A stretch of DNA of 64,000 bases from positions 23,968 through 87,967 of the forward strand of contig JAEZGM010000012.1 in NCBI GenBank assembly GCA_023416955.1. The letters run 5' to 3'. The translations under genes and the position numbers were made by a program. Every line of letters begins with the position of its first letter. The stretch's first letter is position 1. This document shows positions 15,766 through 23,860 of the stretch, piece after piece. Source of the stretch: Bacillota bacterium (GTDB lineage Bacteria > Bacillota > Clostridia > Oscillospirales > Acutalibacteraceae). The notes below the pieces were generated by a model. That model was given only the letters and a program-made list of their open reading frames with translations. It had not been told where the DNA came from and searched no databases.

Positions 15766-16635
15766 TTACAGAAAGCTCAGCTGCTCGCCGGCTCGCTGGT
15801 CTTCAAATTGGTTTAGGTACTTAAATACCGTGTCAGGTGAATGCAGCACACCGTGTTTTTCGCACTCCGTGTGAAACAACTGCATAAGCCGAATATGGTC
15901 AGGACTGTTGCAGGAATAACCGGTTCCGAAAGTTTCAATGTATTTTTGTTTCATGCCGGGGAAGTGCTCGTCCAGCTTCGCGTAGAAATACTCCCGATCT
16001 CCCTCCCTCAGGGTCACGCCCATGCCGAAACAAAGGATACCCTTCACTTTGGCCTCAAAACAGTAATTCAGAATTCCGCGCAAATTCTCCTCGGTGTCGT
16101 TGATGAAGGGGAGAATAGGGGAGAGCCAGACCACAGTGGGAATTCCCTCATCCCGCAGGATGTTCAGCACCTCCGCCCGCCGTGCTGTGGTACAGACGTT
16201 GGGCTCCAGAATGCGGCAGAGGTTTTCGTCTAAGGTGGTCAGTGTCATCTGTACCACGCAATTGGTTTTAGCGTTGATGCTTTTGAGCAGATCCAGATCA
16301 CGTAGAACGAGATCGGATTTTGTAATAACCGTAAAGCCGAATTCATAGCGGTCAATCAATTCCAGGCACCGGCGGGTGAGGCGTTCACTTTTCTCAAGCG
16401 GAAGATAGGGATCGCACATCGACCCTGTGCCGATCATACATCGGCTGCGCTTCTTACGCAGGGCGTCCTCTAAAAGCTCCGGTGCGTTGCGCTTGATTTC
16501 AATATCTTCAAAGAGATGTTCCATCTGATAGCAGGTGCTGCGTGAATCGCAGTAAATGCAGCCGTGTGTGCAGCCCCGGTAGAGGTTCATACCGTTTTTG
16601 GCGGAAAGAATGCTCTTTACGTCCTTGTAATGCAT
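15766..16635 (-). CDS. SPL-family radical SAM protein
   Basis: 289 residues. The N-terminal NLYRGCTHGCIYCDSRSTCY holds the C-x3-C-x2-C cluster motif that binds the 4Fe-4S cluster and SAM; later GTGSMCDPY, TLTTLDENLCRILEPN and WLSPILPFINDTEENL follow the spore photoproduct lyase-like (SplB-related) architecture. Most such relatives in non-sporulation contexts have unknown substrates. I chose the ATG at 16635 (AAGGGG 8 bases ahead); a GTG three codons earlier is also open. The MmcQ-like gene follows closely. Confidence 0.8.
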   Translation of the reverse strand: MHYKDVKSILSAKNGMNLYRGCTHGCIYCDSRSTCYQMEHLFEDIEIKRNAPELLEDALRKKRSRCMIGTGSMCDPYLPLEKSERLTRRCLELIDRYEFGFTVITKSDLVLRDLDLLKSINAKTNCVVQMTLTTLDENLCRILEPNVCTTARRAEVLNILRDEGIPTVVWLSPILPFINDTEENLRGILNYCFEAKVKGILCFGMGVTLREGDREYFYAKLDEHFPGMKQKYIETFGTGYSCNSPDHIRLMQLFHTECEKHGVLHSPDTVFKYLNQFEDQRAGEQLSFL

Positions 16636-16741
16636 AATCTTCACCCCTTTTCTCTGTGCAAGCTAGCGCCATTTCTTTCGGAAAGCGGGGCAGAAAAGCC
16701 AGGTTTAAGCGTATTCGCACAGAGAAAGGCCCCCCGCGAAT

Positions 16742-17839
16742 TTACTTCCGGCTGATTGCAATAAACGGAATACGTATTTCCTGTTCTGTCATTCCGGCGT
16801 GATTTGAACGAAACACTTTCGAATGATGGGAGTATAAGATGCCTTTATCCGATATTCCGACCGCCAGGAAGTCTCCGATGAATTCGTCGAATTTCTTATG
16901 CGAATTTCCGTCGCCGAAAATCCGTTCCCGCTTCACATCGTCCTTTGAATACAGAAGAAATTCATCACCGAATAATTTGTGGAAGACGATTGGAAAATCC
17001 GACAGAAATTCATCTTTAACATAAAACACGGCCGCGCGTTCTTCTATGGAAATGGGCCTTTTCAGCATTTTTAGAATTTCGGGGTAATCGGTCAGAACAT
17101 AATGCGACAGATTGATATGACCGTGATCGGCTGTCACGATAAGCAGGGTGTCGGAGAGTTCGCCGGACATTTTTTGGACGGCAGCCTCTAACCGTAATAT
17201 GTTTTCCGTTACCGTTTTATCATAGCAGCCGTATTCGTGCATCAGAGCATCGGGGGTTTCCCAGTAAGCGTAAATATATTTTTTGCCTTCCGTATTGCAT
17301 AACCGAATAATTTCTGTCGTCAGTCCGTTAAAAGTGGAAATCTTGTTTGTCCCGAATTTCGAAACGCTGTAGGCCTTTCCCGTTCCGGTTTCATTTATTT
17401 TTTCATATACACTTTTATAGGGAATATAGCGGTTTGCAACATGATAATCCGCTGCCGCCTGAGCGGAATCTTTTTCTGTATTGATGAAGGCGTTCACGAT
17501 TTTATCGATTTCGCTGAAATACAGGCTCCAGCCAAGCCAGCCATGTTCGCAGGGTGTTAATCCGCTTTCCAGAGAAGTTGTGGCTGCCGTCGTGGTCGGT
17601 GGGAATACGGAAGAATACGCTGCGGCTAAATGACTACGGAAAAATCCGTCAGGCTGCAGGTGGTTCTCCAGTGCGTCCATTCCCATTCCGTCCAGCAACA
17701 GTACTACAATATTCTGATACTGATTGCGAAGCAGTTCGTCCATGCATTGCAATGTGGGGTGGTGATATTCCGCCCGAAACTCATTCAGAACGGAACAAGC
17801 TAAATTAACAAGGCAGTTATTGTAGTCGGCATACATCAT
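16742..17839 (-). CDS. Alkaline phosphatase-superfamily phosphodiesterase
   Basis: 365 residues, type I phosphodiesterase / nucleotide pyrophosphatase fold, cytoplasmic (no signal). Metal and nucleophile sites: VVLLLDGMGMDAL (first Asp), FPPTTTAATTSLESG (the Thr nucleophile), HGWLGW, YWETPDALMHEYG (Asp/His), and LLIVTADHGHINLSH (Asp-His). Members cleave nucleotide sugars, phosphodiesters or phosphonates. It is the last gene after the sugar kinase and nucleotidyltransferase, so a nucleotide-sugar or sugar-phosphate substrate is plausible. The gap of 141 bases to the kinase shows no terminator. Confidence 0.8.
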   Translation of the reverse strand: MMYADYNNCLVNLACSVLNEFRAEYHHPTLQCMDELLRNQYQNIVVLLLDGMGMDALENHLQPDGFFRSHLAAAYSSVFPPTTTAATTSLESGLTPCEHGWLGWSLYFSEIDKIVNAFINTEKDSAQAAADYHVANRYIPYKSVYEKINETGTGKAYSVSKFGTNKISTFNGLTTEIIRLCNTEGKKYIYAYWETPDALMHEYGCYDKTVTENILRLEAAVQKMSGELSDTLLIVTADHGHINLSHYVLTDYPEILKMLKRPISIEERAAVFYVKDEFLSDFPIVFHKLFGDEFLLYSKDDVKRERIFGDGNSHKKFDEFIGDFLAVGISDKGILYSHHSKVFRSNHAGMTEQEIRIPFIAISRK

Positions 17840-17980
17840 ACTTCGACTCTTTCCCCAGTGATTTTTCTCAGTATAGCATACAACACGGGAAAAGAAAAGA
17901 ACTTAGCCGAAGCCCTGAAATCGGAACTGCACTGCCGCCCGGTTATTCTATTCAGACTGATTCGGCGGACCTTAATCATG

Positions 17981-19099
17981 TTATAGAGCCTCTTTATACT
18001 TTCGGATGATTGCCTGCATTGCGTCCATTTTTTGTTCCATATCGAAAACAAGTTTAAACTGTGTGCGGCAACGGTCAAGATTTTGAAAATCCCGGCTGGT
18101 TTTGAAATAGGTATCACCTCCCAGATAATCAGTAAGAAAGCGGATTCCGCATTCAAATGTCATCATTTTAGCGCCAAGTGGAAGCGTTTCTATTTCCCGT
18201 TCCGTCAGGTTCTCGCCGCACGTTTCCAGAAAGCCTTTTGTATATTGCTCAAATAAGACAAGATCCAGACTGATTTTCGTAAGATCCTGCTCGTCTTCAC
18301 TGCCGGTGCTGGCCCCGAATCGGATTGAGTCGCCGAAATCGTTCGCCGCCAGTCCGGGCATTACTGTATCAAGGTCAATGACGCAAAGCGCTTTCCGCGT
18401 GGCTTTGTCAAGAAGGACGTTGTTCAGCTTCGTGTCGTTGTGCGTAACGCGAAGCGGCAGCTCACCGTTTTCCTGCAAACGGACCAGTGTGCCGACATCC
18501 GCCTGCCGTTCCATTGCGAAACGGATTTCACGCGTTGCCAATTTTACGCGGTCGCAGCGATCGTCTTCCACAGCCCTTTTCAGCGCTTCGAAACGGAGAA
18601 TCGTGTTATGAAAATGGGGAATGGTTTCGTGCAGCGTATTGGCCGGGTAATCACTCAGCAATTGTTGAAAGCGCCCGAATCCTCTTGCACTCTGGAAAAA
18701 ATCATCCGGGGAGGAAATAGACTCCAGGCAAATGGAATCCTCGATAAAATTACACATGCGCCAGTAGTTTTGATTGCCGTCCACATAATAGTTTTTTCCG
18801 GAGTCCGATATTTTAAAATCGAGGGTTTCACGTTCCGGATCGCCGCCGCATTGTAAAATCTGTTCGCGCAAATAAGTGGTTACGCCGTTAATGTTTTCCA
18901 TCAGCTGTTCGGGGTGTTGAAAAATATTCCGGTTCATTCGCTGCAAAATCATGTGCTTTGCGGGACTGCGGGAATAGGTCAGCAGATAGGTGTCGTTGAT
19001 GTGCCCGTTGCCGTAAAGCTCAATTTTCACCAGTTCCCCGGAAACGGAAAAATGAGCGCTCACCTCTCTGATTGCGGCGCAGGTTTCTCCCTTTGTCAT
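17981..19099 (-). CDS. nahK: N-acetylhexosamine 1-kinase-like phosphotransferase
   Basis: 372 residues, aminoglycoside-phosphotransferase fold. Motifs: IELYGNGHINDTYLL at the nucleotide loop (the NahK-type G-N-G-H-I-N-D-T), MILQRMNRNIFQHPE, LRVTHNDTKLNNVLLD (catalytic loop, Asp after His-Asn) and CVIDLDTVMPGLAANDFGD (metal-binding D-x-D). These match the anomeric N-acetylhexosamine kinases of the lacto-N-biose/galacto-N-biose pathway of bifidobacteria. It overlaps the upstream nucleotidyltransferase as ATGA, GGGAGG 7 bases ahead, so product sugar-1-phosphate is probably passed to that enzyme. The phosphorylase of that pathway is not in the window. Confidence 0.7.
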   Translation of the reverse strand: MTKGETCAAIREVSAHFSVSGELVKIELYGNGHINDTYLLTYSRSPAKHMILQRMNRNIFQHPEQLMENINGVTTYLREQILQCGGDPERETLDFKISDSGKNYYVDGNQNYWRMCNFIEDSICLESISSPDDFFQSARGFGRFQQLLSDYPANTLHETIPHFHNTILRFEALKRAVEDDRCDRVKLATREIRFAMERQADVGTLVRLQENGELPLRVTHNDTKLNNVLLDKATRKALCVIDLDTVMPGLAANDFGDSIRFGASTGSEDEQDLTKISLDLVLFEQYTKGFLETCGENLTEREIETLPLGAKMMTFECGIRFLTDYLGGDTYFKTSRDFQNLDRCRTQFKLVFDMEQKMDAMQAIIRKYKEAL

Positions 19100-20022
19100 G
19101 TCCTTTCCTCCCATAGCTGCAGAGGATATATTTTTTGCTCCTTCAGCTTCTTGATAGCTGCCGTAACCGTCTCATGGTCGGGACGGTAGGTTACTCCGTA
19201 CCACTGGTCGTGGGAACGTAAAACTTTTACGTCAGCTTTCCCTTCCGCCACCAGCTCGTTGACAACAGCCGGCAGGAAGTATTCGGCCTTTTCCGGGTTT
19301 TCCCGGATTGCTCGTTCCAGAAACTGAGGAAAGCGCTGTGTCAGTTCGGCTAAAATACTGGGCGTGAAACCCCAAAGGTTCATGGAAACAATGCTTTTTT
19401 CGGAAATTGGGGTCCAGGTTTCCCCGTCCTCCGTATAGGCGACAGCGCCGCCTTTTCGCTCAATTCGAGTTCGCTCCGTGACGGAGGTCAGCAGGTTCTC
19501 CTCATTGACGGTGCAGACGCCCCGTGCGACATGACCGTTTTCGGTCAGCGTGTTTTCAAGATGATAGCCGACCATGGAGTAGCTGTATTTCGAACCGTCA
19601 CACTGCGTCAGCAGGGAATCATAAATCATCTGAAAAGCATGACTTCCATAGTAATCGTCCGCATTGATTACGGCGAACGGGCTGTCGATTGCGCTGGCAC
19701 AGCACAAAATGGCGTGACCGGTGCCCCACGGCTTTTTCCTGCCCTCGGGGAGGGAAAAGCCGTCCGGCAGTGCGTTGATATCTTGATACACCAGCTGAAT
19801 TTCCGTGAGCCGCGCCATACGGCTGCCTATGACCTCCATAAAATCTGTTTCCATGGCGCGCGTAATAATAAAAACGATTTTTTCAAACCCGGCCCTCAGT
19901 GCGTCATAAATAGAAAAATCGATAAGCAGGTTGCCGCACTCGTCAACAGGGTCAATCTGTTTCAGCCCGCCATATCTGCTTCCCATGCCGGCGGCCATAA
20001 TTACTAGTACAGGTTTTTTCAT
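19096..20022 (-). CDS. Sugar-1-phosphate nucleotidyltransferase
   Basis: 308 residues. PVLVIMAAGMGSRYGGLKQI is the nucleotide-binding signature of NDP-sugar pyrophosphorylases (G-x-G-S-R-x-G-G-x-K-Q), and FAVINADDYYGSHAF the metal-binding region; VSMNLWGFTPSIL and NPEKAEYFLPAVV follow the UTP-dependent branch. It should convert a hexose(amine)-1-phosphate to a nucleotide sugar. The first ~59 codons of the longer open frame lack a ribosome site; the ATG at 20022 has GGAGGAG upstream. First gene of the kinase/phosphodiesterase operon, divergent from the PocR/AraC regulator. Confidence 0.8.
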   Translation of the reverse strand: MKKPVLVIMAAGMGSRYGGLKQIDPVDECGNLLIDFSIYDALRAGFEKIVFIITRAMETDFMEVIGSRMARLTEIQLVYQDINALPDGFSLPEGRKKPWGTGHAILCCASAIDSPFAVINADDYYGSHAFQMIYDSLLTQCDGSKYSYSMVGYHLENTLTENGHVARGVCTVNEENLLTSVTERTRIERKGGAVAYTEDGETWTPISEKSIVSMNLWGFTPSILAELTQRFPQFLERAIRENPEKAEYFLPAVVNELVAEGKADVKVLRSHDQWYGVTYRPDHETVTAAIKKLKEQKIYPLQLWEERT

Positions 20023-20187
20023 GGTATTTTCTCCTCCAAAACTTTTATATGAGCGAAAAATTCCGTTCCAATAATTATTATGATTGAATGGATTTAAAAC
20101 CGCCAGATAATATCGTATAATTATTAGTAAAATCGGATTGAAATAACAATTTGTACTAAAGTGTGTATACATACTTTTGGAGAACGT

Positions 20188-21018
20188 ATGGAAGACCATG
20201 TCGAATTATTGACTGTATTGAAAGACCTTCATCAGATTTCCGGGTTTCGCATCAGTGTGCACGATACGGAATTTCAGGAAATTGCGGCTTATCCGCAGGA
20301 GCTGGGCTGCTTTTGCGGCTTGGTGCAGCAAAACGAAGAGGCGCGCAGAATTTGCGTGGACAACGATATGTCTACCTTTAATACTGTCAGACAAAGTCAG
20401 AAGGTGTACATTTATCAGTGCCATTTCGGCCTTTTTGAGGCGGTGGCGCCGCTTTACAGTATGGGGCAGCTGATGGGTTACCTGATGATGGGGCAGCTCC
20501 TTGATACTTTTACCGCAAGCCGCGAGCATGTGTATCAGGCGGCACTGCCTTATGTAGAGGAGAAGGACGCCCTTCGCCGTGCCGTCGACCGGATATCGGT
20601 AAGCACGAAGGAAAAGATGATGTCCTGTATCACGATTATGGATATCTGTGCAAAATACATTACCCTGAGCAATCGGGTGATCACCCCCAAGAAAGATTTG
20701 GCGGAGGAAATCAAACGGTATATTTACCAGAATTACCGTCAAAAAATCACCATTGAGCTGCTATGCAAACATTTTTTCTGCAGCCGTTCCGCTTTGATGA
20801 ATGCGTTTAAAAAGAACAACTGCGGAACATTGAACCAATACTGCAATACGGTTAAGATGGAAAAAGCTGCTGAGATACTGACCTGCTCCCAAAAAGGCAT
20901 AAGAGAGGTAGCAGGGGAATGCGGATTTGAAGATCAGAATTATTTTTCCAAGCTATTTTATAAGTTTTACCGAATGACTCCTACGGAGTACAGAAAACGC
21001 AATGGCACAACGGATTAA
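20188..21018 (+). CDS. AraC-family regulator with PocR sensor domain
   Basis: 276 residues. The N-terminal half is a PocR-type ligand domain: SGFRISVHDTEF, CFCGLVQQNEEARRIC, VYIYQCHFGLFEAVAPLY and YLMMGQ, with the conserved Cys/His set. The C-terminal ~100 residues hold two HTH motifs: ITIELLCKHFFCSRSALMNAFKK and IREVAGECGFEDQNYFSKLF ending in MTPTEYRK, the AraC signature. Likely activator of the divergent nucleotidyltransferase-kinase-phosphodiesterase operon. ATG at 20188 has GGAG upstream; the open frame before it is not needed. Confidence 0.85.
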   Translation: MEDHVELLTVLKDLHQISGFRISVHDTEFQEIAAYPQELGCFCGLVQQNEEARRICVDNDMSTFNTVRQSQKVYIYQCHFGLFEAVAPLYSMGQLMGYLMMGQLLDTFTASREHVYQAALPYVEEKDALRRAVDRISVSTKEKMMSCITIMDICAKYITLSNRVITPKKDLAEEIKRYIYQNYRQKITIELLCKHFFCSRSALMNAFKKNNCGTLNQYCNTVKMEKAAEILTCSQKGIREVAGECGFEDQNYFSKLFYKFYRMTPTEYRKRNGTTD

Positions 21019-21053
21019 AGGCTCCCAGTGCGATGGTCATGATGGGGGAAAAC

Positions 21054-21103
21054 GGAAAGCGCCGGATAAGACACAGGAATGGTGTCCTACCCGGCGCTTT
21101 TCC
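21054..21103. terminator. Bidirectional terminator between two AraC genes
   Basis: GGAAAGCGCCGG pairs with CCGGCGCTTTTCC, with an inner GACAC/GTGTC stem. T-run on the + strand, shorter one on the - strand; it separates two convergent regulators. Confidence 0.8.
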
Positions 21104-21116
21104 TGTTTAAAGGCGT

Positions 21117-22052
21117 TCATGACCGTTCTATTACTTTTTCGCAGGGGACGGCATCCGCGACCTTTTCGGAAAGGCCCTTGATAGAACGGGCATATTCTGA
21201 TGGCGACATGCCGGTGACCAGGCGGAAACGCTTGGAAAAATAGTTGGAGGTATTGAATGACAGGTAATCCGATATCTGTGAAAAGTTTTTGTTTCCGTCC
21301 CGGATTATCTGCTTTGCCAGTTGAATTTTCATGTTATTAAAATAATCAATCACACCGCAGTTCGTCTTCTGGTGAAACAGCTCCTGCAGATAGGATCGGC
21401 CAATCAAATTTTCATTGCAGATCATATCGATTGTCAGGCGCTCGCAGATATGGAGCTCAAGATATTGCAATACTTTTTCAAACGCGTCTTCCTGCGACTT
21501 TTTTCCGGAGGAAAAAGCTTTTTTCAGCTGCGCTGTGCTGCTTCCGTCCATGCTCCGTATGAAGCTGATCAGAAGCTGTTCCAGGTACAGCTGAATCAGC
21601 TGTTCGGCACCGAAGGGTGCTGAGGGAGAAGAAAGCACCTGTTCCACGGAAGGAATATGTATCGGTGTAGAAAAGGCCATGCGCGCTTCGGAAATAATTT
21701 GGGACAAAAGAAGGCGCTGGCTTTCCGTGGAGGTCAAAATTCGGTCGCGGAACAGCCGCATGGAAGACGAGTCCGATTCAAAAGAGACGACTACCAGGTT
21801 GGGCGCTGTCTCGCTGCAGGATCTGATCGCGTGAAATTCCATCGGCTTGTGAAAAATGACGTCGTTCTTTTCCAATATAAAGGTTTTATCGTCCGCCTGG
21901 ACTTCCACGATTCCGCGATCCACACAAAGGAATTCCCAAAAATCGTGGGATTCCCCTTTAAAATAAAAGTTTTTCATGTACTCAAAGTAATGAATCGTGA
22001 TAATTCTGTCGATGCAAACCTCTTTTTTTAAAGTGGTGCTGATGTAAGACAT
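21117..22052 (-). CDS. AraC-family regulator with N-terminal cupin
   Basis: 311 residues. N-terminal cupin-like arm: HDFWEFLCVDRGIVEVQADD, then LEKNDVIFHKPMEFHAI, the usual sugar-sensing barrel of AraC regulators. C-terminal HTH pair: LTIDMICNENLIGRSYLQELF and FSQISDYLSFNTSNYFSKRF, ending MSPSEYARS. It lies divergent from a Gfo/Idh dehydrogenase and sugar importer and is their probable regulator. GAGGTG lies 7 bases before the ATG. Confidence 0.85.
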   Translation of the reverse strand: MSYISTTLKKEVCIDRIITIHYFEYMKNFYFKGESHDFWEFLCVDRGIVEVQADDKTFILEKNDVIFHKPMEFHAIRSCSETAPNLVVVSFESDSSSMRLFRDRILTSTESQRLLLSQIISEARMAFSTPIHIPSVEQVLSSPSAPFGAEQLIQLYLEQLLISFIRSMDGSSTAQLKKAFSSGKKSQEDAFEKVLQYLELHICERLTIDMICNENLIGRSYLQELFHQKTNCGVIDYFNNMKIQLAKQIIRDGNKNFSQISDYLSFNTSNYFSKRFRLVTGMSPSEYARSIKGLSEKVADAVPCEKVIERS

Positions 22053-22361
22053 GACTTTGCACCTCTATATTCCTGCAAAAATTTATTGAATGCTATGATA
22101 GTAAGTATATATCATCCCGGACGATAAAGCAATCTTTTGACAAATTAATACTAAAATAATATCTATAAATTTAGAATTATATTATAGAAATATCATAATA
22201 AAACATGCAGAATACAAAATAATCGGATAATAGTATCTGTAATTCGGATAATATTGCATTTGTTTTTCTAACTTGCTGTACTATACTAAATATCAAAATT
22301 CAAATTGTTTATATGAATTTTTGAAAATATAAAATTTCAAAAATTGAAACAGTCTTTTATT

Positions 22362-22492
22362 AAAGTCAATTACGGTTCAACAGAAAACAAAATTGATTTT
22401 AACCAGTTTGAATTTGAGCAGCGTTCTTTCGTCTTTAAAAGGTCTTAATCTCAAATTCAAACCATCGGCTTTAGCCGATGGTAATTGACTTT
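22362..22492. repeat. Multi-stem palindromic element (IS200/IS605-end or structured RNA)
   Basis: Nested inverted repeats: outer AAAGTCAATTAC (22362-22373) with GTAATTGACTTT (22481-22492), 12 bp; middle TTTGAATTTGAG (22407-22418) with CTCAAATTCAAA (22450-22461), 12 bp; hairpin CCATCGGC-TTTA-GCCGATGG (22462-22481); a weak GGTT/AACC pair next to the outer stem. Together a closed multi-branch fold with coaxial stems. No ORF inside. It ends 35 bases before the Gfo/Idh ATG in an otherwise gene-free 474-base gap. Either a non-autonomous relic of an IS200/IS605-type element or a leader RNA. Confidence 0.6.
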
Positions 22493-22526
22493 CAGAACGG
22501 GATTTGTTATCACAGGAGGATATGAA

Positions 22527-23813
22527 ATGGAAAAAAAAATCACAGTCGCGCTGGCCGGTTTGGGAAGCCGGGGGAAAGATACCTACGCACCGATGGCAAA
22601 GCTTTTTCCGGACAAAATGGAAATCGTCGCAATTGCGGACATTGACCCCGCAAAGGTTGAGGATGTGGCAAAGACTTATCATATTCCGGAAGAACGCTGC
22701 TATTCCAGCGCGGAGGAGATGCTGCGGCAGGAAAAGCTGGCCGATGTCATGTTTATTACGACACAGGACCGCCAGCATGTCCGGCAGGCAATCCCCGCAC
22801 TGCGGAAGGGATACAACCTGCTTTTGGAAAAGCCCATTTCCCCGGTTTTGGACGAATGCCGCGAAATTATTCGGGTAGCCAGAGAATGTAACAGAAAAGT
22901 GATTGTCTGCCACGTATTGCGCTATACGCCGTTCTTCTCAAAGGTCAAGGAAATCATCAATTCCGGAAGAATCGGCGACATTGTTTCCATTATGGCGATT
23001 GAAAATGTCTGCTACTGGCATCAAGCTCATTCGTTTGTCCGTGGGAACTGGCGAAACTCCAACCAGACAAGCCCTATGATTTTACAGAAGTGCTGCCACG
23101 ATATGGACTTGTACCTCTGGCTTGCCGGAAAAACCTGTAAGAGTGTTTCTTCCTTTGGCGGTACATATTTGTTCAAACCGGAAAAAGCCCCTGAAGGAGC
23201 GGCGCTTCGCTGCCTCGACGGGTGTAAGGCAAGAGGAAACTGCCCCTTCGACGCGGAAAAAATTTATATTACCAATGAGAAAACCGGAGTTGCAAAAGGA
23301 AAGACGGATTGGCCCGTCGACGTGGTGGCGCTGCATCCGAACGAAGAGAGTGTTATGCAGGCGATTCAATCGGGCCCTTACGGAAGATGTGTGTATTATT
23401 GCGACAACAATGTTGTTGACCATCAGGTTGTCAATCTTGAGATGACGGACGGTTCCACCATGAGTTTTACCATGAGCGCTTTCACAAGCGAAGGCTCCCG
23501 GTATGCGAAATTTATGGGTACTGAGGGCGACATCATTGCCGATCTGAAGCAAAATACCATCGACGTATGCCGCTTTGGAGAGCCCCATGAAATGATTGAC
23601 GTGTCCACTCTCGCCTCCGACTTTTCCGGCCACGCGGGCGGGGACAGCCGAATGGTGGAAGAGTTTCTGGAGTGGGTAATCAGCGACGGCGAGCCCGCTC
23701 CCTCCATCACCTCGCTGGAGCATTCCATGGAAAGCCATTACATCGCGCTTGCGGCGGAGAGATCCAGGCTGTCCGGCGGAGCTTGCATTGATCTGGACTT
23801 GCTCCGTAAATAA
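22527..23813 (+). CDS. Gfo/Idh/MocA-family oxidoreductase
   Basis: 428 residues. Rossmann nucleotide-binding segment TVALAGLGSRG, VMFITTQDRQH, then LLLEKPISPVLDEC with the EKP lysine and IVCHVLRYTPFF; catalytic-domain KCCHDMDLYLWL carries the D-x-x-x-H-like pair. A Cys-rich insert, CLDGCKARGNCPFDAEKIY, is found in a subset of the family and may bind metal. Predicted NAD-dependent sugar or glycoside-derived dehydrogenase, cytosolic. First gene of the operon with a sugar ABC importer, so its substrate is probably what that importer brings in. ATG at 22527 has AGGAGG 7 bases ahead. Confidence 0.85.
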   Translation: MEKKITVALAGLGSRGKDTYAPMAKLFPDKMEIVAIADIDPAKVEDVAKTYHIPEERCYSSAEEMLRQEKLADVMFITTQDRQHVRQAIPALRKGYNLLLEKPISPVLDECREIIRVARECNRKVIVCHVLRYTPFFSKVKEIINSGRIGDIVSIMAIENVCYWHQAHSFVRGNWRNSNQTSPMILQKCCHDMDLYLWLAGKTCKSVSSFGGTYLFKPEKAPEGAALRCLDGCKARGNCPFDAEKIYITNEKTGVAKGKTDWPVDVVALHPNEESVMQAIQSGPYGRCVYYCDNNVVDHQVVNLEMTDGSTMSFTMSAFTSEGSRYAKFMGTEGDIIADLKQNTIDVCRFGEPHEMIDVSTLASDFSGHAGGDSRMVEEFLEWVISDGEPAPSITSLEHSMESHYIALAAERSRLSGGACIDLDLLRK

Positions 23814-23860
23814 GTTGGTTCGCATTATTTATATAAATGTTAAGAGAGGGCGATGATTTT

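Noticed and set aside
17836..18156. 106-codon - strand ORF between kinase and phosphodiesterase
   Set aside because: Overlaps the end of the kinase in another frame and has no recognisable domain.
23082..23825. 247-codon - strand ORF
   Set aside because: Antisense shadow of the Gfo/Idh gene; no ribosome site.
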